Positions 1-7,822 of a stretch of 29,353 nucleotides of DNA are shown here, piece after piece. The stretch's first letter is position 1. Every line of letters begins with the position of its first letter. A program made the position numbers and the translations under genes. The stretch lies in NCBI RefSeq assembly GCF_028610675.1, contig NZ_JAQQWS010000023.1, positions 1 through 29,353 of the forward strand, written 5' to 3'. A model generated the notes under the pieces. It was not told the DNA's origin, made no database searches, and worked only from the letters and a program-made list of their open reading frames with translations. The stretch is from Alkalihalobacillus pseudalcaliphilus. GTDB taxonomy: Bacteria; Bacillota; Bacilli; Bacillales; Bacillaceae_D.

Positions 1-378
1 AACCTTGGAGTATCTGCACAAAGAGGCGGTTAATGTGCAGATACGGAGGCCAAACCTTGAAGTATCTGCACAAAGAGACGGTTAATGTACAGATACGGAG
101 GCCAAACCTTGAAGTATCTGCACAAAGAAGGGGTTAATGTGCAGATAAGGAGGCCAAACCTTGGAGTATCTGCACAAAGAGGCGGTTAATGTGCAGATAC
201 GGAGGCAAAACCTTGGAGTATCTGCACAAAGAGGCGGTTAATGTGCAGATACGGAGGCCAAACCTTGAAGTATCTGCACAAAGAGGCGGTTAATGTGCAG
301 ATAAGGAAGCCAAGCCTTGGAGTATCTGCACAAAGAAGGGGTTAATGTACAGATACGGAGGCCAAACCTTGGAGTATA
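1..378. repeat. 52-bp tandem repeat array, 7 full copies plus a 14-bp partial copy
   Basis: Units start at 1, 53, 105, 157, 209, 261, 313 and 365 (partial), so the period is exactly 52 bp. The array is cut by the window start and may continue upstream. Each unit holds an inverted repeat, TATCTGCACA then TGTGCAGATA, separated by 13 nt (positions 11-20 and 34-43 in unit 1). The left arm is the same in all seven units. The right arm carries a G-to-A change in units 2 and 7, which costs one pair. Units 1 and 5 are identical, and unit 4 differs from them by one base, which suggests recent duplication. 52 is not a multiple of 3 and the frames differ between units, so it is not a coding repeat. I cannot assign a function. 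Confidence 0.97.
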
Positions 379-512
379 AATGGAAGTGAGGATTAGTCCT
401 TTCCAACTCAGCTCTTGATTCAATTTGGTTTTGCTTCTTTATCTATTGGTCGTTCATTATTGTTTAAATCATTTTTTTGTATGAGAAGATCACTAACCGA
501 GAAGCCTGCATC

Positions 513-680
513 AACCGTAGCGGAGGGAATGAGGGCCGACTCCTGCAAGAGGAAAGGACAGGCTATAGATACACTTGCATAAGCAAGGTAGCTCAGCGCC
601 CGCCGGAGGGTGCGTGCCCCCATTCCCGGAGCGATTTTAGAAGAAGAGTACATCACTTTTAGGGCAACTTTCATATAAAA
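513..680. repeat. Decayed foldable interspersed repeat, copy 1
   Basis: An imperfect long hairpin. The outer arms GGGAATGAGGGC (525-536) and GCCCCCATTCCC (616-627) pair with one mismatch. An apical stem CTTGC-ATAA-GCAAG lies at 574-587. The right side runs through a 'GGAGCGA' block to a terminal CAACTTTCATATAAAA at 665-680. A diverged relative with the same layout lies at 18904-19066. It resembles the GC-rich hairpin elements scattered between genes in many Bacillaceae. The family name is unknown to me, and the outer boundaries are approximate. Confidence 0.65.
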
Positions 681-950
681 CCCACATGGCAAAGCCCGAT
701 GCACTTCGCCACCAACAAAGATGAAAGTAGTGGCGACTTTTTAAACAGTTGGCCCGTTTACAACTCGAACACCATCAGGAGTCAGCCGCACAAACAGAGA
801 GCACTGTCCTGCTAAGGTCATTTATCGCGAGATGGATGACCAGCTAACTTCAAGGCACAAACTATCGCCCATAAGTAACTTTCATATAAAAGATCAAATG
901 GAATTAAAATGTGAAAAACCCAAAAATCATGATCTATTTACGCAAATCGT
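681..950. other. Gene-free stretch with a third repeat-core copy
   Basis: I see no credible coding region. TCGCCAC (706-712) and GTGGCGA (730-736) form a 7-bp stem with a 17-nt loop followed by CTTTTT, a weak terminator-like feature. The 16-bp core TAACTTTCATATAAAA recurs at 876-891 and differs from the copies at 665 and 19051 only in its first base. The 379-512 part just upstream also shows nothing recognisable. Confidence 0.5.
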
Positions 951-980
951 GTATAGTTCTTCCAGTCTAGAAAGATAATA
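951..980 (+). promoter_or_regulatory. Candidate sigma-G promoter of spoVT
   Basis: GTATA at 951-955 matches the sigma-G -35 consensus GHATR. After 18 nt, GATAATA (974-980) matches the -10 consensus CATWHTA at six of seven positions. This fits the known forespore sigma-G control of spoVT in B. subtilis. The start codon is about 70 nt downstream of the expected start site. Confidence 0.6.
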
Positions 981-1055
981 AAGGCAAGAACTGAAATGAT
1001 TTACAGGGTTGTTACATCTAGGACATTACATCTTTAGAAAGTGAGGCATTACTGC

Positions 1056-1595
1056 ATGAAAGCAACAGGAATTGTTCGCCGTATTGATGACTTAGGTCGA
1101 GTAGTTATCCCAAAGGAGATTCGCCGTACATTACGAATTAGAGAGGGCGACCCATTAGAAATTTTTGTCGACCGTGATGGTGAGGTCATTTTAAAAAAAT
1201 ACTCTCCTATATCTGAATTAGGTGATTTTGCGAAAGAATATGCAGAAGCACTTTATGATAGCTTAAAACACTATGTACTCATTGCAGATCGTGATACGTT
1301 TATTGCTGTCGCAGGTGCATCTAAGAAAGAGTACGCTAATAAGAGTGTCGGACAAATGATTGAGAAAGTTTTAGATGAGCGTCAAACAAAAGTCGAAACA
1401 AATGGTGGGGACTATCAACTTGTAGGTGAATATACAGAGGAACTAAAAGGAGTTGTGATTGCCCCGATTATTGCTAGTGGAGATCCGATTGGTGCTGTTG
1501 TCATCTTTAGTAAAGAACAATCCTTTTCAGGATCAGTGGAACAAAAGCTAGCAGAAACAGCCGCTAGTTTTCTCGCACGACAAATGGAACAATAA
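1056..1595 (+). CDS. spoVT: Stage V sporulation protein T, forespore transcription factor
   Basis: SpoVT is the late-forespore regulator that tunes sigma-G genes. The protein has 179 residues, the family length. Residues 1-50 form an AbrB-type swapped-hairpin DNA-binding domain (MKATGIVRRIDDLGR start, IPKEIRRTLRI core). Residues ~56-178 form the GAF-like domain, with a conserved GDPIGAVVIFSK stretch and a terminal LARQMEQ. An in-frame ATG exists 15 nt upstream, but the ATG at 1056 gives the family N-terminus and sits about 10 nt after GTGAGG. The gene is monocistronic between a sigma-G-like promoter and a strong terminator. In B. subtilis the mfd region lies upstream; here the window shows repeats instead. 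Confidence 0.97.
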   Translation: MKATGIVRRIDDLGRVVIPKEIRRTLRIREGDPLEIFVDRDGEVILKKYSPISELGDFAKEYAEALYDSLKHYVLIADRDTFIAVAGASKKEYANKSVGQMIEKVLDERQTKVETNGGDYQLVGEYTEELKGVVIAPIIASGDPIGAVVIFSKEQSFSGSVEQKLAETAASFLARQMEQ

Positions 1596-1600
1596 AAGTA

Positions 1601-1636
1601 GCTGCTTTAAGGTGAAAACTTTAAAGCAGCTTTTTT
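1601..1636 (+). terminator. Rho-independent terminator of spoVT
   Basis: GCTGCTTTAA (1601-1610) pairs perfectly with TTAAAGCAGC (1621-1630), followed by six T (1631-1636). Confidence 0.93.
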
Positions 1637-1647
1637 ATTGTACTTAA

Positions 1648-1676
1648 TCGCAAGGCGTTTCCAAACACGTTATAAT
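1648..1676 (+). promoter_or_regulatory. Probable sigma-A promoter of the yabM-yabN-rqcP operon
   Basis: A perfect TATAAT at 1671-1676 sits between the spoVT terminator and the next ribosome site. The -35 (TCGCAA, 1648-1653, 17-nt spacer) is weak, so the strength is uncertain. Confidence 0.5.
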
Positions 1677-1710
1677 AGAAATAAGTACTAAATGGAGGGA
1701 GATCTCTTTA

Positions 1711-3309
1711 TTGAAGGTAGAAGATGCTCAAAGCCAAGAGGAATCGTTCTTAAAGGGTGCTATCCTCTTGTCTATGGCAGCGATTATCGCTAAATTACTA
1801 AGTGCTGCCTACCGAATTCCTTATCAGAATTTGGCGGGTGATTTAGGTTTTTATGTATACCAACAAATTTATCCTTTCTATGGATTAGTGGTTACTCTAG
1901 CTATGTATGGATTTCCAGTCGTTATTTCAAGACAAATGACTGAATATCGCTCGCGTGGACAAGAAGAAAAAGGAAAGCAGTTTCTAGCAATTTCTTTATT
2001 CAGCTTATCTCTTTTCTCTGTGTGTACGACGCTTTTTATGTTCTTTGGAGCACCGTGGCTCGCACAGTTAATGGGCGATAGTCATTTAACTGAGCCAATT
2101 CGTGCCATTAGTTTTGTGTTTTTATTGTTACCTCTTATTAGTGTCGGACGAGGTATTACCCAAAGTGAGCAAAATATGGTACCGACCGCTTTGTCGCAAG
2201 TAAGTGAACAATTTATCCGTGTTATCGGAATTTTATTATTTGCTTTCCTCCTTATACAGCTAGGCTATGGACCGTATGGTGCAGGAATAGGAGCTGCGTT
2301 CGGTTCATTAGCAGGTTCATTTGTGGCAGGGATCATCCTGTTACTTTCTATACGGAAAGTGAAGGTTAGAACGTATTTCACGGCGAAAAGAATGACTAGT
2401 TATCAATTTTTCTCCTATACGTTCCGTTTTTTTAAACAAAGTTTATTTATATGTATGGGGGCGTTGACGTTCATCTGGTTTCAGTTTGTCGATGTTTTTT
2501 CAATGATTCCGCTACTAAACCAATATGGACTTTCTTCCAATGAAGCCTTTTACATAAAAGCTTTATATGATCGTGGACAACCTATTTTGCAAATGGGGAC
2601 GATTATAACAACGACGTTTGCATTAGCTTTAGTTCCGTTATTAACCAATGCACGAATGTTGAAGGAACATAGTCGGGTTCGTTTTTATCAAGGCTTGACC
2701 TGGCGTTTAACGATTTTAATTGCGGGTGCAGCTACGATAGGTTTATGGGTAATTATTGAGCCATTGAATGCTATGTTATTTATGGATCGGGCAGGTAGTG
2801 AGGTGATTAAGATTTATATGCTATCTGTTTTTGTTGGCGCCATTTATATGACAGGGGCAGCCATCTTACAAGGACACGGTTATGTACATATACCCGCTAT
2901 AGCGGTTTTCGTCGGGGTAGGAGCGAAGCTTAGCTTTAATTTATTGTTAATCCCAATTTATGGTTCAAGCGGCGCAGCTTGGTCAACGGTACTTGCTTTA
3001 GTGGTTATGGCTTGCAGTGTCCTGTATGGTATATATAAATTAAACAATGGGTTTCTAGGAAGGCTTAGACCTTATCGTTGGCTGTTCTTATCTCTGGTAA
3101 CGATGTTGGTGGCTACAAGCGTCTGGCAATCTTTTTTAAGCACGAAGCTTGAGCCCACTCGAATACATGATACAATATTAACACTAACAACTGTTACCAT
3201 TGGAATTATCACGATGGTGCTTATGATCTGGATACTCCCTATTTTTAATGCCAAGGAATGGAGTGCCATACCGGTTTTAAATAAATGGAATGTTAAGAAT
3301 AAGAAATAA
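1711..3309 (+). CDS. yabM: MOP-superfamily polysaccharide/lipid flippase-like membrane protein (YabM, SpoVB/MurJ relatives)
   Basis: The 532-residue polytopic protein has about 14 hydrophobic segments. It belongs to the SpoVB/polysaccharide-transporter group of the multidrug/oligosaccharidyl-lipid/polysaccharide (MOP) exporters. The N-terminal region (AAIIAKLLSAAYRIPYQNLAG) and the later GAAILQGHGYVHIPA segment are typical of the YabM/SpoVB group. It probably moves lipid-linked envelope intermediates across the cytoplasmic membrane; the exact substrate is unproven. The start is TTG at 1711, 10 nt after GGAGGGA. The only nearby ATG (1692) is out of frame. It is first in a tight cluster with yabN (10-nt gap) and rqcP. 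Confidence 0.88.
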   Translation: MKVEDAQSQEESFLKGAILLSMAAIIAKLLSAAYRIPYQNLAGDLGFYVYQQIYPFYGLVVTLAMYGFPVVISRQMTEYRSRGQEEKGKQFLAISLFSLSLFSVCTTLFMFFGAPWLAQLMGDSHLTEPIRAISFVFLLLPLISVGRGITQSEQNMVPTALSQVSEQFIRVIGILLFAFLLIQLGYGPYGAGIGAAFGSLAGSFVAGIILLLSIRKVKVRTYFTAKRMTSYQFFSYTFRFFKQSLFICMGALTFIWFQFVDVFSMIPLLNQYGLSSNEAFYIKALYDRGQPILQMGTIITTTFALALVPLLTNARMLKEHSRVRFYQGLTWRLTILIAGAATIGLWVIIEPLNAMLFMDRAGSEVIKIYMLSVFVGAIYMTGAAILQGHGYVHIPAIAVFVGVGAKLSFNLLLIPIYGSSGAAWSTVLALVVMACSVLYGIYKLNNGFLGRLRPYRWLFLSLVTMLVATSVWQSFLSTKLEPTRIHDTILTLTTVTIGIITMVLMIWILPIFNAKEWSAIPVLNKWNVKNKK

Positions 3310-3319
3310 GGTGAATAAG

Positions 3320-4783
3320 ATGAAAAAAATGGCAGTTCTAGGGTTAGGTGCTGGTGATTTAGAGCAAATGCCACTCGGGCTATATCGTAAAATACAAACA
3401 GCTAAAAAGCTCTATGTCCGTACAGCCGACCACCCTGCAGTCCAAGCGTTAATAAAGGAAGGCATTGAGATTGAGTCGTTTGATTCTATCTATGAAGGTC
3501 ACGAGCAATTCGAGGATGTTTATGAAGCCATCGTCCGCGAGCTTTTGTTGAATGCGAAAGAGGAAGAGGTTATATATGCGGTACCTGGACATCCATTTGT
3601 TGCTGAGCGGACGGTGCAGTTGCTTGTTGAGGCAGAACGTAACGGTGACATTGAAATAGACTTCTTAGGTGGACAGAGTTTTTTAGATGATATGTATACG
3701 GCCTTTAAAATCGATCCGATTGATGGCTTACAAATACTTGATGGCACTTCATTAAAAAAAGAGGAGGTGCAAATTCGTCATCATCTCATTATTGTCCAAG
3801 TCTATGATGCATTTATAGCTTCAGAAGTTAAGTTAACGTTAATGGAGCGGTTAGCTGACGATTACCCCGTGTATATTGCGACAGCGGTAGGTTCAAAGAA
3901 TGAGGTTATTGAAAAGGTACCTTTGTATGAGTTGGATCGTGTAACGACTTTAAATAATTTAACAGCTGTATATGTGCCACCTGTAGAAAAGGAAGAGCAT
4001 TTATATCGCGATTTCCATTATTTCAGAGAAGTCATTGCTACTTTACGAGGGCCAAACGGCTGTCCTTGGGATCAAAAACAAACCCATCAATCATTAAAGC
4101 GATATTTGATCGAAGAAGCCTATGAGTTGCTTGATGCGATTGATCAAGATGATGATGAGCATATCGTTGAGGAACTAGGGGACGTGCTTTTACAAGTCAT
4201 GCTGCACGCTCAAATTGGTGAGGATGACGGTTTATTTACCGTTGATGATGTGATTGCAGCGATAACAGAAAAGATGATTCGCAGACACCCTCATGTGTTT
4301 AGCTCAGTTGACGTGGATAATGAAGAAGAAGTCATACAAAATTGGGAAGCGATTAAACAAGAGGAGAAAGGGAATAGAGAAAAGCAAACATCTTATTTTT
4401 CCGACATTCCCTTATCACTTCCAGGTTTGTTGTATGCTTTTGATATTCAGAAAAAAGCGGCCAAAGTTGGCTTCGACTGGTCTGAACCTGCACCGATTTG
4501 GATGAAGCTGCAAGAAGAGATTGGCGAATTTTTAATAGAAGCAAAAGCTGGTTCGAAAGAGCGGATGCAAGCAGAATTTGGTGATATATTATTTGTGCTT
4601 GTTAATTTAGCGCGTCATTATGATATTCTTCCAGAAATGGCTCTGCGCAGTACGAGCGAAAAATTCATCAACCGATTTAATGAAGTATATAGTCAAGTAA
4701 CAGAAATGGGTAAACAGATGGAAGATGTATCACTTGAAGAAATGGATGTTATTTGGGAGCAAAGTAAAAGAAAATATGAATAG
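3320..4783 (+). CDS. yabN: Tetrapyrrole methylase-like / MazG nucleotide pyrophosphohydrolase fusion (YabN)
   Basis: The protein has 487 residues. Residues ~3-220 form an SAM-dependent tetrapyrrole (corrin/porphyrin) methylase-like domain (AVLGLGAGDLEQMPLG; YAVPGHPFVAERT). Residues ~235-487 form a MazG module with the metal-binding pattern EEAYELLDAI...EELGDVLLQVMLHA and a second MazG-like half (LQEEIGEFLIEAK...EFGDILFVLVNLARH). MazG hydrolyses nucleoside triphosphates to monophosphates, probably as house-cleaning. The role of the methylase half is not known. The ATG at 3320 follows AAGGTGA by 5-6 nt; earlier in-frame starts lie inside yabM. The next gene, rqcP, starts 12 nt after its stop. 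Confidence 0.93.
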   Translation: MKKMAVLGLGAGDLEQMPLGLYRKIQTAKKLYVRTADHPAVQALIKEGIEIESFDSIYEGHEQFEDVYEAIVRELLLNAKEEEVIYAVPGHPFVAERTVQLLVEAERNGDIEIDFLGGQSFLDDMYTAFKIDPIDGLQILDGTSLKKEEVQIRHHLIIVQVYDAFIASEVKLTLMERLADDYPVYIATAVGSKNEVIEKVPLYELDRVTTLNNLTAVYVPPVEKEEHLYRDFHYFREVIATLRGPNGCPWDQKQTHQSLKRYLIEEAYELLDAIDQDDDEHIVEELGDVLLQVMLHAQIGEDDGLFTVDDVIAAITEKMIRRHPHVFSSVDVDNEEEVIQNWEAIKQEEKGNREKQTSYFSDIPLSLPGLLYAFDIQKKAAKVGFDWSEPAPIWMKLQEEIGEFLIEAKAGSKERMQAEFGDILFVLVNLARHYDILPEMALRSTSEKFINRFNEVYSQVTEMGKQMEDVSLEEMDVIWEQSKRKYE

Positions 4784-4795
4784 AGGGTGAACGTG

Positions 4796-5068
4796 ATGAG
4801 GTTAGATAAATTTTTAAAAGTATCCCGCCTAATCAAAAGACGAACGTTAGCAAAAGAGATTTGTGATAAAGGGCGCATACTTGTGAATGGTCAAGTCGCA
4901 AAGGCCGGTACCAATGTTAAGCCGAGCGACGAATTGGAAGTGAAGTTTGGACAGAAGACCGTCGTTGTCCGTGTCGACGAGATTAAAGAAATGGTGAGAA
5001 AAGAAGAGGCTGCGATGATGTACACGATTATCAAAGAAGAGGCCGTAACACCTTCAGAGCCATTTTAA
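4796..5068 (+). CDS. rqcP: RqcP (YabO), S4-domain ribosome-associated quality-control factor
   Basis: The 90-residue protein is almost entirely an S4 RNA-binding domain (MRLDKFLKVSRLIKRRTLAKE start, GRILVNGQVAKAGTNVKP). It is like Hsp15/RqcP, which acts with RqcH on stalled 50S subunits to drive poly-alanine tailing. The C-terminal KEEAAMMYTIIKEE is conserved in bacilli. The ATG at 4796 follows GAGGGTGA. It is the last gene of the yabM-yabN-rqcP run; the next gene is 89 nt away. Confidence 0.95.
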   Translation: MRLDKFLKVSRLIKRRTLAKEICDKGRILVNGQVAKAGTNVKPSDELEVKFGQKTVVVRVDEIKEMVRKEEAAMMYTIIKEEAVTPSEPF

Positions 5069-5157
5069 TGACTAATAACATAATGTATCATTAAAGGAAT
5101 ACCTTTCAGTATAAGATCATTTCCATTTTCGAATTTAGCGAGGATTGGGGGTATTCG

Positions 5158-5736
5158 ATGACTGTAAGGATTCCTTTTTTCTATCACCTCCCTGAGATTG
5201 ATACACCTCGGATGACTTTAAGACAATTTGAACGACGTGATGCGAGGAAAATAGTGGAGTTAACGAATGGACGTAGTAACCATTTCCATAAAGATAAGTG
5301 GCGTCAGCTTACTTATTTGTCAGAACAGTATATTGCCCATATGCTCAGATGTTATAAAATTGGGCAACCGGCCCCATGGGCTATGGTTGATAAGCAAACG
5401 AGCTATGTAATAGGTGTGTGTGGATATGTTGATTGGGACCGCGACTTGGCTCGTGCTGAAATTGGCTTTGAATTAGATCCGAGTTTTTGGAGAAAAGGCT
5501 GGATGACGGAGGCGTTACAGGCTATTATTCCTTATGGCTTTCAACATTGCCAGCTTCAGGAGCTCTACGCTAAATGTCTTGAAGTGAATATCCCTTCCAA
5601 AAAACTATTAAAAAAAGTAGGAATGGTAAGAATAGAGAGACAGAAAAGTTATCTTTGGAAAGAACAGAGGTATGAATGGGTGGAGTATTATCGAATGAGT
5701 CGCAAAGAGTACGAAGAGCGCAGGGCGGGTTTGTAG
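5158..5736 (+). CDS. GNAT-family N-acetyltransferase (RimJ/RimL-like)
   Basis: The 192-residue protein fits the Acetyltransf_3 (RimJ/RimL) group: DTPRMTLRQFERRDA near the N-terminus, GYVDWDRDLARAEIGFELDP (beta4), FWRKGWMTEAL (acetyl-CoA pyrophosphate loop) and NIPSKKLLKKVGM near the end. It should transfer acetyl from acetyl-CoA to an amine, possibly a protein N-terminus; the substrate cannot be read from sequence. A GGGGGT ribosome site precedes the ATG. It lies between rqcP and mscL, a place where B. subtilis has neither this gene nor mscL, so it is a lineage-specific insertion. Its stop codon lies inside the first unit of the degenerate tandem repeat that follows. Confidence 0.85.
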   Translation: MTVRIPFFYHLPEIDTPRMTLRQFERRDARKIVELTNGRSNHFHKDKWRQLTYLSEQYIAHMLRCYKIGQPAPWAMVDKQTSYVIGVCGYVDWDRDLARAEIGFELDPSFWRKGWMTEALQAIIPYGFQHCQLQELYAKCLEVNIPSKKLLKKVGMVRIERQKSYLWKEQRYEWVEYYRMSRKEYEERRAGL

Positions 5737-5953
5737 TGGAAAAGTAGAAGTAGCACTAGAATCGTGTACTAAAAGTTGTGTAGCTTTGTAGGAAGAGCGA
5801 GGGAGCAACAACTGTACTGCGCAGGAAGCGGTTGTAATGTTGTAGGATAAGTGGAGAATTAACAACATGACAGGCTAAAAACAGTAACGTAGAGTTGTAG
5901 GGAAAACAAGAAGTAACCATAAAATCACTGGAAAAGCCGTCTAGGATTGTAGG
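5731..5953. repeat. Degenerate ~54-bp tandem repeat, about four units
   Basis: TTGTAG blocks occur at 5731, 5786, 5840, 5895 and 5947, so the spacings are 55, 54, 55 and 52 bp; the last four read TTGTAGG. After each of the first four blocks comes a purine-rich stretch and then a recognisable AGTARC/ARYAAC motif (for example AGAAGTAGCAC, GGGAGCAACAAC, GAATTAACAAC, AGAAGTAACC). The fifth block merges into the mscL ribosome-binding site (GGAGGAG). The units are much more diverged than the 52-bp array at 1-378. Confidence 0.7.
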
Positions 5954-5964
5954 AGGAGATAGAG

Positions 5965-6336
5965 ATGTGGAGTGAGTTTAAGGAGTTTGCTATTAAAGGT
6001 AATGTTGTCGATTTAGCGGTAGCTGTTGTAATTGCTGGGGCTTTTGGAGCTATTACAACGGCACTTGTTGACAATATTATTATGCCATTCGCTGGCGTAC
6101 TTATTGGTGGGGTGGACTTTACCAGTTTAAGCTATTTTGTAGGTGATGCAGAAATTCAATACGGGTTGTTTATTCAAGCCATTGTTGATTTCTTTATTAT
6201 TGCTTTAGCGTTATTTGTTTTTGTCAAAGTCATTACTCGACTACAACGTAAACAAGAAGTGGAAGAAGAGATAGAGGAGGAAGTAGACCCTCAATTAGAG
6301 CTCCTTACTGAAATTCGTGACTTATTAAAAAAATAA
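5965..6336 (+). CDS. mscL: Large-conductance mechanosensitive channel MscL
   Basis: The 123-residue protein has an N-terminal amphipathic helix (WSEFKEFAIKGNVVDLAV), TM1 at ~15-40 with the conserved AVVIAGAFGAI, a short extracellular loop, TM2 at ~68-92, and an acidic cytoplasmic helix ending LLTEIRDLLKK. Pentameric MscL opens under membrane tension to release solutes after osmotic downshock. An excellent GGAGGAG lies 5 nt before the ATG window. The gene stands alone, between a degenerate repeat and a strong terminator, and separates rqcP from yabP. Confidence 0.97.
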   Translation: MWSEFKEFAIKGNVVDLAVAVVIAGAFGAITTALVDNIIMPFAGVLIGGVDFTSLSYFVGDAEIQYGLFIQAIVDFFIIALALFVFVKVITRLQRKQEVEEEIEEEVDPQLELLTEIRDLLKK

Positions 6337-6343
6337 TAACTGC

Positions 6344-6394
6344 AAATAGAACAAGCTTATTCTATGAATTAGGATAGCTTGTTCTATTTCTTTT
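6344..6394 (+). terminator. Terminator of mscL
   Basis: A 14-bp perfect stem, AAATAGAACAAGCT (6344-6357) with AGCTTGTTCTATTT (6376-6389), is followed by CTTTT. The loop is 18 nt and the stem is AT-rich, so it could work in either direction. Confidence 0.85.
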
Positions 6395-6440
6395 CTCGTA
6401 TTCATAAATTGTAACAAAGGAAGTACGAGGAGGAGATAAG

Positions 6441-6749
6441 ATGGACCAATATCAATTTGGGGCACCAATGGGCCATGAGCGACAATCTAATGATCATGAT
6501 GTTATTTTAAAAAGCCGAAAGCAATTAGATATTACCGGAGTTAAACAAGTGGAAAGCTTTGATAATGAAGAATTTTTGTTAGAGACGGTTATGGGATTTT
6601 TATCGGTACGTGGTCAAAATTTGCATATGAAAAATTTAAATGTGGAGCAGGGGATCGTATCGATTGAAGGGAAGATTTTTGATTTTGTTTACCTTGATCA
6701 GAGTGGTCAAGATAAATCTAAAGGCTTTTTTGGGAAGTTATTTAAGTGA
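6441..6749 (+). CDS. yabP: Sporulation protein YabP (YabP/YqfC family)
   Basis: The 102-residue protein is of the YabP/YqfC sporulation family: an N-terminal variable part, then DVILKSRKQLDITGVKQVESFD, FLLETVMGFLSVRGQNLHMKNLNVEQG and a C-terminal IEGKIFDFVYLDQ. The gene is expressed in the mother cell in B. subtilis and works with yabQ. A strong ribosome site (GAGGAGGAG) precedes the ATG. Its stop overlaps the GTG start of yabQ by 3 nt, so translation is probably coupled. A sigma-E promoter is expected between 6390 and 6430; I see only a weak candidate (CATAAATT, 6403-6410). Confidence 0.93.
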   Translation: MDQYQFGAPMGHERQSNDHDVILKSRKQLDITGVKQVESFDNEEFLLETVMGFLSVRGQNLHMKNLNVEQGIVSIEGKIFDFVYLDQSGQDKSKGFFGKLFK

Positions 6750-7357
6750 GTCTAACGGTACAACTTTACACGATGCTATCAATGACGGCGTTTGGCCTTT
6801 GGGTGGGAGCGTCGATTGATACGTATCGTCGATTTACGAGGGAACGGTCCTCCTTCCATTGGTTAACCGCATTAAATGATGTTGTTTTTTGGCTGCTGCA
6901 GGGCTGCTTACTCTTTTTTGTCTTGCTGCAAGTGAACTTTGGAGAAATTCGATTTTATGTTTTTGTAGCAATACTTTGCGGTTATGCAGCTTATCAAGCA
7001 TTGTGCCAAAAGTTATATGTAAAACTATTAAATAAGACGATTCAAGCTGTTATTTCGATCTATCATTTTGTCGTCAAGCTTTTGACAATCTTATTCATCA
7101 ACCCAATAAAATTCGTATTGAAACTCCTTTATTCGTTATGTATGATGTTAGTAACTACTTGTCTGTCTGTTACCCTTTATGTTCTAAATTTGGTTTGGAA
7201 GCTTCTAAAAGGGGTATTAAATATTATCTTAAAAGTGACGATGTTATATAAGATAACGGACAAACTCTCAATTTGGATACAACCATACGTAAAAAAAATA
7301 CAGGAATTCTTAACGAAGATGTGGAATAAGTGGAGGATTCGCAAAAAGAAAGACTAG
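6746..7357 (+). CDS. yabQ: Spore cortex biosynthesis membrane protein YabQ
   Basis: The 203-residue membrane protein has helices at ~5-25, ~42-63, ~67-86 and a long hydrophobic stretch at ~98-150. The C-terminus is basic (KKIQEFLTKMWNKWRIRKKKD). The N-terminal motif YTMLSMTAFGLWVGASIDTY and the WLLQGCLLFFVLLQVN segment are typical of YabQ, a mother-cell membrane protein needed for the spore cortex in B. subtilis. The start is GTG at 6746, overlapping the yabP stop (GTGA), with only a weak ribosome site, which supports coupling. divIC follows 11 nt after its stop. Confidence 0.93.
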   Translation: MSLTVQLYTMLSMTAFGLWVGASIDTYRRFTRERSSFHWLTALNDVVFWLLQGCLLFFVLLQVNFGEIRFYVFVAILCGYAAYQALCQKLYVKLLNKTIQAVISIYHFVVKLLTILFINPIKFVLKLLYSLCMMLVTTCLSVTLYVLNLVWKLLKGVLNIILKVTMLYKITDKLSIWIQPYVKKIQEFLTKMWNKWRIRKKKD

Positions 7358-7368
7358 AGGTGATGAAA

Positions 7369-7749
7369 TTGGTTTCAAAGCGTCATTCGGCAGTTCGAGA
7401 TATGGATACAGCGTATAAGCAGCAAAGGGAAATGGAGTTAGATGTAGCAAGAAAGAAAAGAAGGGGCTTGGTTAAGCGTTTATCGGCTCTTGGTGCCATT
7501 AGTGTGGTTTTAGCACTAATAGGAGGTGTGATGCTCTTTAATCAATTGACTCTCGCCTCTGAAAAACAGGAACAGAAAGTAGCATTAGAACAAAAGCTAG
7601 AAAGCTTATTAGCTGAAGAACAGTTTCTAGAGCAAGAAATTATTAACTATAACGATCCCGATTATATTGCTGAAATTGCGAGGCGAGATTTATTTTATAC
7701 AAAAGAAGGCGAAATACTTTTTACACTACCTAAAACATCGACAGATTGA
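7369..7749 (+). CDS. divIC: Cell-division protein DivIC
   Basis: A bitopic divisome protein (126 residues) that forms the DivIB-FtsL-DivIC complex at the septum. It has a short basic cytoplasmic part (KKRRGLVKRL), one TM helix at ~35-58, an extracellular coiled coil (EKQEQKVALEQKLESLLAEEQFLEQEI) and the conserved tail DYIAEIARRDLFYTKEGEI. I place the start at TTG 7369, 5 nt after AGAGGTGA. This gives the usual family length; ATG 7363 overlaps that ribosome site and GTG 7330 lies inside yabQ. The stop codon overlaps the -35 of the next promoter. Confidence 0.9.
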   Translation: MVSKRHSAVRDMDTAYKQQREMELDVARKKRRGLVKRLSALGAISVVLALIGGVMLFNQLTLASEKQEQKVALEQKLESLLAEEQFLEQEIINYNDPDYIAEIARRDLFYTKEGEILFTLPKTSTD

Positions 7750-7775
7750 CACATTTTTTTATCTTCGGGTATAAT
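7746..7775 (+). promoter_or_regulatory. Sigma-A promoter of yabR
   Basis: A perfect TTGACA (7746-7751) and a perfect TATAAT (7770-7775) are 18 nt apart. The -35 overlaps the TGA stop of divIC. Confidence 0.92.
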
Positions 7776-7822
7776 ATATCAAAATGAACATTTCTAGATT
7801 TCTAAGGAGGATCTATTTTTTC

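Noticed and set aside
1..378. CRISPR array
   Set aside because: The units are contiguous and nearly identical over their full 52 bp; there are no unique spacers and no cas genes.
477..662. 61-codon open frame near 500-660
   Set aside because: It translates the structured interspersed repeat; GC-rich hairpin arms explain the lack of stops.
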